DNA of 48,107 nt from Nemertoderma westbladi (lineage: Eukaryota > Xenacoelomorpha > Nemertodermatida > Nemertodermatidae), in the NCBI GenBank assembly GCA_032718475.1, contig JAUCBJ010000478.1, forward strand, positions 1-48,107, in the 5' to 3' direction. This document shows positions 10,011 to 20,485 of the stretch, in pieces (positions within the stretch are counted from its first letter, which is position 1; the number at the start of each line of letters is the position of its first letter). A program made the position numbers and the translations under genes. The notes below the pieces were generated by a model, which was given only the letters and a program-made list of their open reading frames with translations, did not search any database and was not told the origin of the DNA.

Positions 10011-10335
10011 ATAACACATCACACAAAATGGTATTGCTATACAGGTCATTTAAAACCATTTTGAATCAATTCAGCACCTTAGAAAACCTTATTATATAAA
10101 AAAAATTCATTCGAATTTTTTGAGGTAATAGAGATGGTTCTGAATTAACCAGGGTGGCTGAATTAATGAGTGAGGACCCTGAGTGAATAAGAAAGGGTGT
10201 TCCCTGGATTAATAAAAAATAATTAACACCAAAATTAATAACAAAATAAAAAACCAAAAATACAATACCAGCAAATACAGAATACTCAAATTAACAAAAA
10301 ACACAAAAAAGTATTATTTAATAAAAAATTTAATA
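10008..10335 (-). repeat. Right arm of long inverted repeat
   Basis: Inverted partner of 7450-7763. The arms may delimit a 2.9-kb element, but no TSD was found at the outer ends. Confidence 0.7.
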
Positions 10336-10538
10336 TTAAACTTCTAAAGCTCTACTTAATCACAATGAAAACCCCATGAAGTAAAGTTTTTTTTTTTTGG
10401 AGATTATCAATTTATTATTCCATTACTAAATTATAAAATCAGGCGAAGCACAAATGATCACAAATTAATTAAGTAGAATAATTAAGATAGAAGCACAGGT
10501 TAACAATAAATATTTACAATAAAGAAACAGATATGTAA

Positions 10539-10905
10539 TCAGTACATATCTGGGTCAACACCCCGAATCCCCGCCCCATCCCCAAACCCGAGGCCCCGCC
10601 ATGGCCTCCTACCACCCCGGAGGCACAGAGAGGTCGCCCGAAGGAGACCAAACTGCAGCCGCCGCCTCACCGCACCCAAAACCTCTCCTAAACCCCGCTG
10701 TCTCATCCCGACCCTCTTAGAGCATAGGGTCTCCGCAAGGTGCCGGATGAATACAGCCGCCTCCGCACCCCACACACCGTCGGTGGAACACACCAACGGG
10801 GTGAAGTGCATCCTGCGGGATTCGCAGGCCTCCTGGTAGTGGGCCCGCTTGACCCGCTCCCTCTGGGCGAGTAAGGTCTCCGTTGAGGCGTTGGAGCGAA
10901 CATAG
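10539..10905 (-). pseudogene. Retroelement C-terminal segment (unclassified)
   Basis: GC-rich island in AT-rich DNA. The minus-strand frame reads RERVKRAHYQEACESRR, MHFTPLVCSTDGVWGAEA, then HLAETL and LQFGLLRATSLCLRGGRRP. A segment of this pattern (FTPLV-S-G-G-EA, later LLR-CLRG-R) recurs at the C termini of reverse-transcriptase-bearing ORFs in invertebrate genomes. No RT domain is visible beside it. Clade not assigned. Confidence 0.45.
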
Positions 10906-10989
10906 GAAGTGGCGTGAAGTGTACCATGAAGTGGTATTCCAATTCCAATTGTTCAATCCCAGTGATTTTTGTAACACACCAGACATGTC

Positions 10990-11077
10990 AGAGAGCATTA
11001 TAAGTGTTGTTTCCTTGCACAAAAATGAATTCTGGTATCTAAAAAAGATAATTCACCTTTTTAATTTTGCTTATCAC
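10990..11077 (-). pseudogene. Detached continuation of the Penelope-like RT
   Basis: On the minus strand this reads KGELSFLDTRIHF in one frame. A G-x-L-x-FLDT block follows the YxDD region in Penelope-like RTs by a short distance. It lies just left of the TTAA element, while the RT proper resumes to the right of that element, which explains the split. Frame damage surrounds it. Confidence 0.5.
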
Positions 11078-11410
11078 TTAACCCTATTAAACCCGGGGGG
11101 GGGGGGGTCAATATGACCCTCCGTGGTTTTTTTATTATAATTCTGAAACAAACGCAGTTGGGAATCTGAAATTTTATGACTTTTCCTAAAAATCTATTGT
11201 CTTCCTAGTAGTGAAAACCGTTTTCAAAAATATTGTGTAGTTTTCGAGTTATAGCACCATTTTTTAACCCTACTTTTGGCACTTTTTTTTGAGACGTTTT
11301 ATGAAAATTACATTTCATTAAATATGAATTATAACATCTCTATTTTTTATTTACTCCGGTTTTTGGTGTTAGCAATTGGATGGAATTCATATAAATTGAT
11401 TTAGAAATTT

Positions 11411-12140
11411 CAAACTTGTTTTTTTCAGCGGATGCCAAATTTTGGGCCAGCACCAAATTTTGAAATATGTCAATTTTGTAAATTGATTGTTTGAAACTTG
11501 TTTTTTACGCAATTGGGTTTTTTGGGGTCCTGGTTTCGATGAAATATATACGAGTTGCACCAAGCGTATCAAACTTGTATTTTTCGGTGCTGTGTGCAAA
11601 TTTTGGTGCTAGCACGAAATTTTGAAAATCCATTCAATAGATAAAATTGCTTGTGACTATTTATTTCTTGCGTTTTAGAGGTTTATGGATGTTCTGAATT
11701 CAATCGAATATATAATTATCGAACTAGAAATCTCAAACTTGTACTTTTCGGAAGTGGGTGCAAAATGTGTTGCTAGCACCAAATTTTGAAAACCATCAAA
11801 TATATCAATTGATTGTGTCACTTTGTTTCTTGGGTTATACGGGTTTGTGAGGGTTCTGAATTCAATGGAATCAGTAAGATTTTCATAAGAGTTTTCAAAC
11901 TTGTATTTTTCGCCGGTGGGTAAAAATTGATGTGCCAGCACCAAATTTTGGAAAATAAGCAAATTGATCAGTAGATAGTATCATCTTGTTTCTTGCGTTA
12001 TACGGGTTTTTGAGGGTTCTGAATCCGATGGAATCAATAAAAACAGCACTGGACATCGTAAACATGTACTTTTTGGTTATGGGTACGAAATTTGGTGCTC
12101 GCACCAAAATTTGCCAAATTACGCCGAAAAATACAAGTAG
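11411..12140. repeat. Five ~162-bp tandem units with internal palindromes
   Basis: Units start with CAAACTTGT-like sequence at 11411, 11570, 11734, 11896 and about 12058 (spacing 159-164). Each has an imperfect copy of the palindrome TTTGGTGCTAGCACCAAA about 35 bases in. The minus strand is open for 60-95 residues in three places because the later units are 162 bp, a multiple of three. I read this as structural DNA of the transposon, not a gene. Confidence 0.8.
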
Positions 12141-12569
12141 CAATGATCTGGCATATTAGAAATGTATTCCATTAGAATCAGCGCCCTAGAAAACCTGTAA
12201 ATGTGAATTTATAGCATCGTATAAGTGAATTAAATATTTTGTGTTCTAACTGAAAAGTGCTGGTTACTTGTTTTTTTCATTTTTCTCCTACGCAGAGCGG
12301 ACTAAACACCCATTTATAGTAATCATATCATTTTTAAATATTTTCCAATGTATTTTGCGCCCCATAAAACCTGTATTGAAAAACAATTAGCCGAAAAATG
12401 TAACTTTTAAATTTTGTGAAAATTGTACACTACTTGTAATTTTGGAGCTGCAATATAACCACCCCAGTACATTTTTTCGAAAATTTTTTTTTTTTCGGAC
12501 GGATCGAGACTAGTGATACCTACGTACAAACAAAAAATCAGACCTTTTTCGTAAAAATTTGTAGATTTT

Positions 12570-12598
12570 AGAGGGGGGGGGGGGGGGGGGGGGGGGGG
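12570..12598. repeat. Poly-G tract (~28 G)
   Basis: Near-uninterrupted G run next to the right end of the TTAA element. Confidence 0.95.
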
Positions 12599-12652
12599 TC
12601 AATATGACCGGTTTTTGTACAGCATTTTATAGCCCGGTACTAATAGGGTTAA

Positions 12653-13260
12653 ATTGCACATCACTATGTAGGCTGTTAATATTAGATAGTAAGATTTCGA
12701 TATCATTAATATTTACAATGCACCAAGTGTGGTCGACATACCTAAACCAAGTTTCAGGCAAAAAACCCTAAGTACAGGCCCTGTCTTCTAAGCTAAACAT
12801 AAACAGACAACACAATATGGGTGAAATGGGATTTCCCTTTAGGGAGCCCCTTCACTTGTTCATAAATTCAGTCACCATAAGAAAAGGCACTCTGTTCTAG
12901 AACCATATGCAACAAAATACGAAAAGTGTCTCCTGTGATATCTGTACATTCCGTAAACTTGGGATCATTAAGAACAATATCTACTGCACATTTTTCCGCT
13001 TCACCTTTAGGAATGTTACTGAACAAATTAATAACATCAAATGAAACCTGTATGGTATCAACTCCTGGATTAACTGATTGCAATTTATTTACAAAGCCCA
13101 CCGAGTTCTTAATAAAAGATTCACCATGGTTAGCATAAAATGATAATATATTAGCTACAAAATGCTACATATCTCGCAGTCTCACCATTAGGGGCATTAA
13201 CATATGAAACTATGTTCCTCAGAGGTCCCTCTTTGTGTACCTTAGGGTTCCCATAGGTGT
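12653..13260 (-). pseudogene. Penelope-like element RT fragment
   Basis: The minus-strand frame contains NHGESFIKNSVGFVNKL, VSFDVINLFSNIP (the SFDV-LFTNIP motif of Penelope-like RTs), ILLHMVLEQSAFSY and GLPKG. In a shifted frame it has WFRYVDHTW, where the catalytic YxDD is expected. The second aspartate is therefore replaced by His, and at least two frameshifts are present. The sequence stops at the TTAA element and its continuation appears at 10990-11077. No GIY-YIG endonuclease is seen. Confidence 0.75.
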
Positions 13261-13797
13261 ACGGTAACGACGAGTAGTGGGCGCCTAGTTCCGTATGTAA
13301 TTTATGTTTAATGTCGGATGAGTGCGGAATGAATTGATGGAACTGCGTTTAGAGCCGGGTGAGTGAGAAAAGTCGGGTTGTCAGACATTCACCATGATAT
13401 AATTGAGAAAAGCAGAAAGTATAATAATGAAGTTGCTTAGGTTATATTTAATAGTTACTTGTTAGAGTTACAGAGTTAAATGTGTGTCTCCAGATGCAGG
13501 TAGGTCTAAACAATACTGCTAATCGTTGCACTACTTACATATTATATACGATGAAGACATGAATACTAGGCCTACTGAACTAACTAACAAAGAACAGAAT
13601 GAGTTTATGCAAAGGAAGTACATAATGACACACACAGATAGGTATATATACCAAACATAAAGGTGGCTTATTTCTCTTGGCTAATAATATATTCAGTTTG
13701 TGAAATGACCCCTATGTGGAATAACATATAGCACAATAAGTTAAGGTAAGCGAGACTGGCTGTAACAAAGCCAGCCCTAACTATGATGTAAGAGGAG
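13261..13797. other. No gene recognised
   Basis: No motif, repeat copy or convincing frame found on either strand. Confidence 0.4.
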
Positions 13798-15226
13798 TTA
13801 CACATTTCTTTCATTGTTAGACTCTTCTAAGAGGCATACTTTTACAGCAGGTCGAGTATAGTCTTTTCTATTTACATGGACCTTAACAGAATGGACAACT
13901 CCGTCAGACCCGGGAAAGGTTTCCAAAACTTTACCAAGAGGCCAATGTCCCCTGGGAGAGGTCGAGAATACATGTCCCCAGGACATAAGTTTCTTCGATC
14001 TCTCAACCAAATTTTACGTTCTATTTGAGATGGGACATATTCAGTCATCCATCGTTTCTAGAAGTTGTTTATTAAAGCTTGAGTAGACAACCAACGTCTC
14101 CTACTGCCAATGTCAGAATCATCAACAAAAGCAGGGGCTACATTGGGATTACCACGACCAAGTACGATGTTGTTTGGTGTTATTGCTTCTGGTTCATGAG
14201 GATCTATGCTAATATGTGTGAGTGGACGACTATTCATTAAATGTTCGACCTCAACAATAACTGCTTCGAGAACTTCATCTGTTACACACTGGTTACCAAG
14301 GATCACTTTTAAAGCTTTCTTTGCGGATCTAGCCAGACGTTCCCAAACACCACCAACATGTGGTGCAGCAGGGGGATTAAAACGCCATGTAATTCCTTTC
14401 TTAGCTAAATAATTTTTGATAGAAGACTGGTCAAGACCTTCAAGGCACTCTCTGAGTTCCTTTTCACCACTAGTGAAATTGCTACCATTATCACTATAAA
14501 CAATAGAGGGGGTGCAATGACGGGCAAATACTCTACGAAAGCCCATAAGAAAACTGTCTGTATCCATGGAATGATCACTAGAAGACAATAACATTTTTCT
14601 GTTCGTCTAAGATGACGTACATAAAGTGGACCAAAATAGTCTATACCCATGTTTCGGAATGGAAATGTCATAGGAGACAATCACGGCCAGGGTAAAGCAG
14701 CCATAAGAGGAGCAACAGGCCATGCTCGACATTTCTTACAAAATGTACAACAAAATAAAAGCTTACGAATCAAAGATCTTGCTTTAGGAACCTAGTAGGT
14801 CTACGTCTTAAACTATTTAAGATATGATCTTCTCCTTCGTGAAAAACTTGTGAGTATTTAGAATAACAAGATCAGTAAACCTACAATTGTTAGGGAGTAT
14901 AATAGGGTGACATACAGGGAGGTCAGACTTCCAAATACGGCCACCAACTCTGAGTAAACCATCTTCATCCAACTCGGGAAGCAATGTCAACAAAGAGCTA
15001 TCTTTTCCAATGGTCGTTCCCACTGGATAAATTGGTATTCTCATTGGAGTAAATGGAATTCTGTACAGACTTGCCAAGCAAGGACATGTTGGGCTCGGGA
15101 TAAGGATGATAACTTTGATACAAATTCGAAAGTAAAGGATTCATCAACATGGACAGCATATACTGCCTTGACTTCAGGATCACCTTCAACTGGGATATCA
15201 GGGATTGCTAAACTTGCTTCTTCTCT
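13798..15226 (-). pseudogene. BEL/Pao integrase and C-terminal domain remnant
   Basis: In minus-strand order: the upstream linker (LAIPDIPVEGDPEVK); an integrase N-terminal region with LDEDGLLRVGGR and HPIILPN; CCTFCKKCRAW; the catalytic core with MGIDYFGPLYV (first D), VYSDNGSNF (second D) and NPPAAPHVGGVWERL (E); NSRPLTH; and a DUF5641-like end (WPLGKVLETFPGSDGVVHSVKV). All three catalytic acids survive. Frameshifts near 14595 and 15060 and a stop around 14685 break it, and about 20 residues after the first D appear deleted. RT, RNase H and LTRs are absent. It belongs to a different BEL copy from the one at 37-48 kb. Confidence 0.85.
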
Positions 15227-15433
15227 AAATTAATTAATGCATTACTTATTCATTCTTGTTCCTAGGATTGGCAGATACAAAAAAAGTTTTAAGTATTATA
15301 ATGAATAACAAAATAAGAAAGCTAGGGGGGTGTGTAAGTTAGTATGTTTCATTGGGGAGAGGGGGGGGGGGGGGGGGTGTATTGTATATGTAAGTCTTTT
15401 CCATCGGGTGGGGGGGGGGGGGGGGGGGGGGGG
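15227..15433. repeat. G-rich spacer with two poly-G runs
   Basis: Long G runs lie at about 15358-15377 and 15408-15434. The spacer ends at the left TSD of the next LINE-A copy. Confidence 0.8.
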
Positions 15434-16420
15434 GTATTAGGGACTACTACTAGGATCGGCATGCTGCATTGCAGCTGCATTTTTAAGAATGCTGTGCCAG
15501 CTTATCAACAAAATTGCACCGCCACAACTCCCTATCACCCATGACATTTGCTAGATCATCCGCATCTTCAAGGCCAGTGTCCTTTAAGATGCGTCTCAAG
15601 AAAGTCATGGGCTGTCCACCATGCTTATTCACTCCATGAGGCTGCCAAAGTACAAGATTATGCACTGGCTGGTCCTCACGGCGAAAGCAATGTCCTGCAA
15701 AGCGGAGGCGATTTTGTTCTAGTGTCAAGCTTGGGGGAACCAATGAGACACCTCCAATGTTATATAGTGTCTGGTTGGAGATGTGTGCATTGTACTTGAC
15801 ACAATGAACCCGGCGTAGCATTCTTGTGAATGTGCCATCCAGAGATTTGGTGTCCTCAGCAGTTAGAGCCCAGCATGGACTCCATAGAGGAGTACTGGAA
15901 CTACTGCTGCTCTAAATAATCGGACCTTAAGTTTCCAATTAATTCTCGTTGACTTCCAAATCCTGGAAAGCCTATTCAAGGCTGCCCATGCCTTTCCCTT
16001 ACGTATTCGAAGGTCCTCACCTGACTTCCTGGATCCATGATCCCAGGTAACAGAAGTCATCCACATGCTCAAGCATACCATCTTTTGAGCTTATGCTCAT
16101 CCGATCAGAGACTTGCTGAGGACTTTCAAAGTTAACTGTCAAAATTTTGGTCTTTCTGGAGTTAACAAAAAGACCAACACTAGAAGCAGCATGTTCTAAT
16201 GAGCTGAGGAGCCGTTGGGCTCCCTCTAGTGATTCTGAGAGTACTCCTAAGTCATCAGCAAAGTCTAGATCAGTTAGGTACTTGGCAGGATTTCCTCGAC
16301 TTCTGGAGCCAGTAGGTGGAGATATCATCACCCCATCATCATTATGATGATCTAAGGACATGCGTAGAACATAGTCAACTACAATTATGAACAAGATTAG
16401 TATGAACAAGTATTAGGGAC
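15434..16420 (-). mobile_element. LINE-A copy, 5'-truncated, with 11-bp TSD
   Basis: The TSD GTATTAGGGAC is at 15434-15444 and 16410-16420. The insert (15445-16409, minus strand) covers the LINE-A ORF from FIIVVDYVLRMSLD through FADDLGVLSE (RT active site), GSWI and RTRMLRR-like blocks to the DKLAQHS end, then the hairpin and (AGT)n tail. Frameshifts near 16035 and 15880 kill the frame. The 5' junction contains a short local duplication (ATTAGTATGAACAAG). Confidence 0.9.
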
Positions 16421-17010
16421 CATGGACCACCTCATAGAGTCTCTCGTTGATAATGAGTGAGGGGTCCACAGTCCCCATAATGGGGGTCGCATTGCCGACC
16501 ACGATGGCGATTGCCAGCCTTTGCAGGAGGAATCGGTGAGATCGGGGCTCCTGGGTAACAGAGTGAAGTCTTGCCCCGATCTCCTTCAGGAACTCAGATG
16601 TTTCAGGGCCGGGGCGACCCAAGGTCTCGTAGGCTACCGGTTGGAAGAGGTAGCCTCCAGTCTATGAGTTCGTGGTACTTGCGGATTTTTAGAGTTCCCG
16701 CTTCCTCTGCAGTGCAGCCTCCGGTGCATATCGTCTGGGCGAGGTGGCTGGGCACCAGTGGGTCCGACACCATCTGTCCCATGTGAGGAACAGTCCGCGG
16801 CTCCACAGGACCAGGGTGACGCCATCTACTCACTTCCCATCCCCTCTACACAAGCCTAGTGGCTCAAGCGTAGCAGGGACGCCACAGCTGATGAGTGCCC
16901 AGCGCACAATGTCGTTCAACATAGTCGAAGCGTGGAAGTCTGCCTAGGCTCCTTGAACAGGAAAGACCATGGAAACCATCGATAGGGTTCGGTCAGCCTA
17001 CGCCCTAGAC
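16421..17010 (-). pseudogene. Retroelement C-terminal segment, second type (unclassified)
   Basis: Reading down the minus strand across two or three frames: RTVPHMGQMVSDPLVPSHLA, AEEAGTLKIRKYHELID, YLFQPVAYETLGRPGPE, FLKEIGARLHSVTQEPRS and LLQRLAIAIVVGNATPIMGT. The pattern K-x-KY, then F-PVA-ET-G-x-GPE, then FL--G-RL, then LQRL-AI--GNA is one I associate with the C-terminal ends of RT ORFs in many invertebrates. It is broken by frameshifts and stops. Family not assigned. Confidence 0.45.
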
Positions 17011-18060
17011 AAGTGCCAACCGAGATCCGGAACTGCGAGTTCATCAACTGCAGTCCCAGAGAGCTGATGGGGATGGCGTCAAGCCAGCAGCCTGCAGCAG
17101 GGTGGTCCAGGAGAAAGCCTCTGGCACTTCGGGCCACAGCTTTCTAGTCCATGTTGGCTTACAGATGATACATGAATATGTTGAGAAATTCGTGGCAGAT
17201 TGGCGAACTGCATTTGTGACAGATTCATACCATCATGAAATACAGTAATACCCCACCCCCGTAGGAGATAACTGTTAAGTTTCTGCTTAACAGCAATTGT
17301 AAGTAAATAACAAAAGTTCGAGAAAATGTTAACTTTCAGAAATTTCACACTCAACCTGCAGACTGGTGTAATTCAGAAGGCACTGCAGTTCTGTAAAGAT
17401 ACAGCCTATATGCTGTAGTAGATGTTGGAGAAGATGTTGGAGAAGATGTTCACTGTTAATGTATTTATTGCTTTAGCTAAAAGACAGATTTAATAATGAT
17501 TGTCAATAATATTAAATACCAGAACTGTAGGCTTATATCCGAAGTAATTTATTCCACAAAATATTGGGCTGGCTATAATGGGATTTCTGTGGAATGATCT
17601 AAAAAATAATATTATTATTTTATTGAGTCCATATAATTAGCCAAATTGAATACCAAATTCAACATAACTAAAGCTACTTCAACTAAGCCTGCTAGAACTT
17701 AGATCCTTGTCCAGGTAATTTTTTTAGTTTGGTATAAGACACTGTCTTTTTGACACACCCAAACTTATTTTCCTCTCTGAGTTTCATTTAGAATGTTTTT
17801 TCTTTATTTATTGTCCAATTGTTACTTCAATTTTTTCCTCTAGGTGGATTATTATTTTTTTCTTTGCTCTTTTTGCCCTTGTTTTTTGTCCAATAATTTT
17901 TTTTACTTTTTCTTTTCTCCCTTCTTGTTTTCTCTGTTCACCTTTGTTTCCATTTCCAGTCTCACCGATAAACTAGACGCTTCCTTGAAACACTGCATCA
18001 TTAAATGTCGCCATAATTAGAAATACAGTAATAATATACAGTATATTATATTATACTGTA
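17011..18060. other. No gene recognised; T-rich tract and AT hairpin
   Basis: Contains R2 copy 2 (17465-17600), a T-rich stretch (about 17780-17960) and a hairpin-forming AT palindrome near 18031-18062 (ATACAGTATA...TATACTGTAT). No credible coding frame. Confidence 0.45.
17465..17600 (-). repeat. Dispersed repeat R2, copy 2
   Basis: Inverted match to 945-1075: GGATTTCTGTGG, AGGCTTATATCC and TGATTGTCAATA correspond to the complements of the copy 1 blocks. Confidence 0.5.
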
Positions 18061-18625
18061 TATTGCTTAGAGACAGCAAACCCTCGTGGACGGTGGCCAA
18101 CCATTCCTCCTCTATGGCTTTAGACTTGGAATCGCTTCCAGGATCCAGATACTGAAGATACTTACTGTGAGATCGAACACAGTCATCAAAGTCCTCGTTG
18201 AGTTCCCCTAGGAAGCCCTGGATTACGATGCGACTGCCATGGGAATCGACTAGAGAATGAAGATTGGCAGCCAAACAAGTGAGCCTCCACTTGATATTGG
18301 CTCGAGTAATCTTCGCGTCTTTCAACCGGATGGGTCGCTGGCTGTCGGTAACTGCCGGGCTAGCCTCATAATCATCTGCAGGATAGAATGCAATATCAGG
18401 ATCCTCCTCTAGGTCTGCGGTATCTAAACCCTCCATACCGGTATCACTCGAACAGGGTCGGGATACCAAGGGGTCAAGTCGAGATTTATCCTCACCATCG
18501 GATGTCGGAGTTCCATCGCCGAGTCAAGGAGCGCTCAGACTACTACCATGAAGCGAACCATTCCCTTTGGCGGGGAGACCACCCGTCGTGTCTATACTAA
18601 CGATGTCAGACTCCGCGTCTGACAT
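18060..18625 (-). pseudogene. LTR-retrotransposon gag-like N-terminal fragment
   Basis: An ATG at 18625 (MSDAESDIVSID) opens a frame of about 180 residues. It has an acidic, Ser-rich head and then KITRANIKWRLTCLAANL, GFLGELNEDFDDCVRSHSKY and IEEEWLATVHEGL, resembling the N-terminal helical part of BEL/Pao Gag (region preceding a DUF1759-like domain). One in-frame TGA at 18524-18526 interrupts it, and the frame then runs into AT-rich non-coding DNA near 18060. It could be the first exon of a cellular protein, but the many nearby retroelement remnants favour gag. Confidence 0.45.
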
Positions 18626-19011
18626 ATTGAGAGAAGGCAACTAATAGTTGAACTGTCCAGCTATCGATTGTGGATACTCTGAGATCAAGGATAATCTGTG
18701 ATGTGGAAACATTTAGACCAGGTTTCCCGGCATCGGAACCAGAATGTAAAGCCAGAAGTTGCGTCTGGCTTTCGATTAGATTGTTGGAAAAAACATTGTT
18801 CTATGTGGTATACAATATGTCAGTTTATTCTTACAATGGTTATAAAGTACATTTAATGAGTTCGAAGTTCCCTGGCAGTTATTTGAAAGTACATAAACAT
18901 AAATAAATATGGATGATAGATGAACAAATACAAAAATGTAAGAGCAGGGCAATATTCTCGAAGCATTTTATTTACCGAACGGGGGCCAGCTAGTCATCAG
19001 CTATCAGCCAA
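18626..19011. other. No gene recognised
   Basis: No supported feature; a 78-residue plus-strand open frame at 18670-18906 has no recognisable character. Confidence 0.4.
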
Positions 19012-19785
19012 GCAAAGTCATCAGTATAATCTAGATCAGTTAGGTACTTGGCAGGATTTCCTCGACTTCTGGAGCCAGTAGGTGGAGTTATCATCACCCC
19101 CATCGTCATTATGATGATATAAGGACATGTATAGAACATAGTCAACCACAATTATGAACAAGAATGGTGCAAGTGTGTCTCCCTGGAGGACTCCCATATC
19201 ACTTCAAATGGTTCTGTGTCACCGTCAATAGTAGACACAAATGTTGTCGAACCGTTGTATCTGATTGTCATCTGATTGCTGCAATAATTTCATCAGGAAT
19301 CCCATATAATGAAAGTATGCTGAACATACGTGAGTGAGTGACTGAATCAAAGGCCTGGAAGAAGTCAACAAAGATAACAGCCAGATGCCTGTCTGTCAAC
19401 TGTCTTCTTTCTCTCCCTTGTCGCTTCCATCTTCTCCAAAACTTTGTATTTCTTTTTTTATAACTCTTCAATTATCCTTCTAAGTGCCAAAATGGGCTCC
19501 ATGGTCCCACGACCTTTACAGAACCCATTCTGATTTCCACGGAGCAGTCTCTCAATGGGATCCCTGATGCGATTTAATAGAATTCTATTGTATCGCTTTG
19601 CAGCAATCGAGATCAATGAGATTGCCTGAAAAGAACTATTGAGTGTTAGGTTGCCCTTCTTAGGAACTGGCACCAACTTATTTGTTTTCATTTCTTGCGG
19701 GACTCTTGTTGTTCGGTGCATGTCTACTATGATGGGATATATGAGTTTTAAATACTCAGGTATTTTAAAGACCTCAGAGGTCATG
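19012..19785 (-). mobile_element. LINE-A internal fragment
   Basis: Minus-strand match to the first half of the LINE-A RT: VFKIPEYLKLIYPI, KTNKLVPVPKKGNL, NRILLNRIRDPIERLLRGN, GRGTMEPILALRRI, VIFVDFFQAFDSV and a damaged end near the FADD region. It carries substitutions, an expanded stretch near 19400-19450 and frameshifts. Both ends are truncated and no TSD was found, so this is an older copy. Confidence 0.85.
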
Positions 19786-19840
19786 AAAATAATATGTCTA
19801 TCATTCCAAAAAAAATTTAATTTTTACCAAGCAAATCGGT

Positions 19841-20290
19841 TTGCATCTCGGTGCTACTTTGCCAAACTTTGGTATGCAGTTCATGGTCATCTATTTATTG
19901 ATGTCTTTGACTTCATGGAGTAAGAAAAGGAAGCCGAAACCACGGGAATGGACCACAGCTAAGATTGAATGCTCCCATTGTCAGAGTTCCTGGACCGAAA
20001 TTGAAACACCAATTGCCGATGGGCTTGATCTCTCAAACCAAAACTTCCTCTGCGGGGTTTGCGCGGCAGTAAAGATTGAAAGTCTGGAAGCTGGCATCCC
20101 TAGGTATTATTATTATAAAGAGCGTCAGCCTGCGTTTAATAAATATATTTTAATACAAAACAGGTCGAACGCAAAGAGGCTTATAATGAAGACGAGTACT
20201 GCATTGATTATATTCCTATAAACCACCTGGCTTTGCATATTGAACGTGCGTTTGGAAATAAGTTCGTGCTACCCTTCCATGGGTGGTAGA
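19841..20290 (+). pseudogene. Unidentified coding fragment with CxxC...CxxC finger
   Basis: The plus strand is open over 126 residues, with a basic stretch (SKKRKPKPREW), then IECSHC and FLCGVC about 30 residues apart, a possible zinc-binding finger like that in some LINE or DNA-transposon proteins. In a second frame from about 20145 the sequence reads YNEDEYCIDYIPINHLALH and GNKFVLP, overlapping repeat R1. The second piece is shared in part with R1 copy 1 (INHLASHIERAIGNKFVLP), so the two loci come from the same coding element. No family recognised. Confidence 0.45.
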
Positions 20291-20485
20291 TGTCGCGGTT
20301 ATGTATTGGTGGGAGGGGGGGGGGGGGGTGCAGATTAAAAGGGGTGAACACGTACTGTCCCCCTTTCTTTGATTAATTGGTGGTGTGGGTTAATCTCTCA
20401 TAATCTGATTTTGTGATACAGTCGCACAATTTTAATTTGTATCTCATAACTGGGCCTCGTGCTGCGCGAAGGCCCCACGAACGTG
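20187..20485 (+). repeat. Dispersed repeat R1, copy 2
   Basis: Inverted partner of 518-862. A G run (about 20316-20328) replaces the C-rich tract of copy 1. Confidence 0.6.

Larger units (their letters stand above)
11082..12648 (+). mobile_element. CCCTAT-family non-autonomous TTAA element, complete, 1.57 kb
   Basis: It is flanked by TTAA on both sides (11078-11081 and 12649-12652) and begins CCCTATTA and ends TAATAGGG. PiggyBac-type transposases use TTAA targets and CCYT-type termini, so a non-autonomous piggyBac-like element is likely. It has long G runs beside both ends, GGTCAATATGACC next to each run, and an internal five-unit ~162-bp tandem array. There is no transposase. The element sits inside a Penelope-like RT sequence, confirming that it moved there. 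Confidence 0.82.

Noticed and set aside
10539-10948. Three overlapping minus-strand frames in the GC-rich island as separate genes
   Set aside because: Only one frame carries the FTPLV...CLRG pattern of a retroelement C terminus; the others are shadows.
11387-12143. Minus-strand frames of 70-95 residues with a repeating peptide
   Set aside because: They arise because the later tandem units are 162 bp long. The first two spacings are not multiples of three, so a coding constraint is unlikely.
8903-12648. 8903-9222 as the other terminal repeat of the 11082-12648 element
   Set aside because: It is in direct, not inverted, orientation and has its own TTAA, so it is a separate truncated copy.
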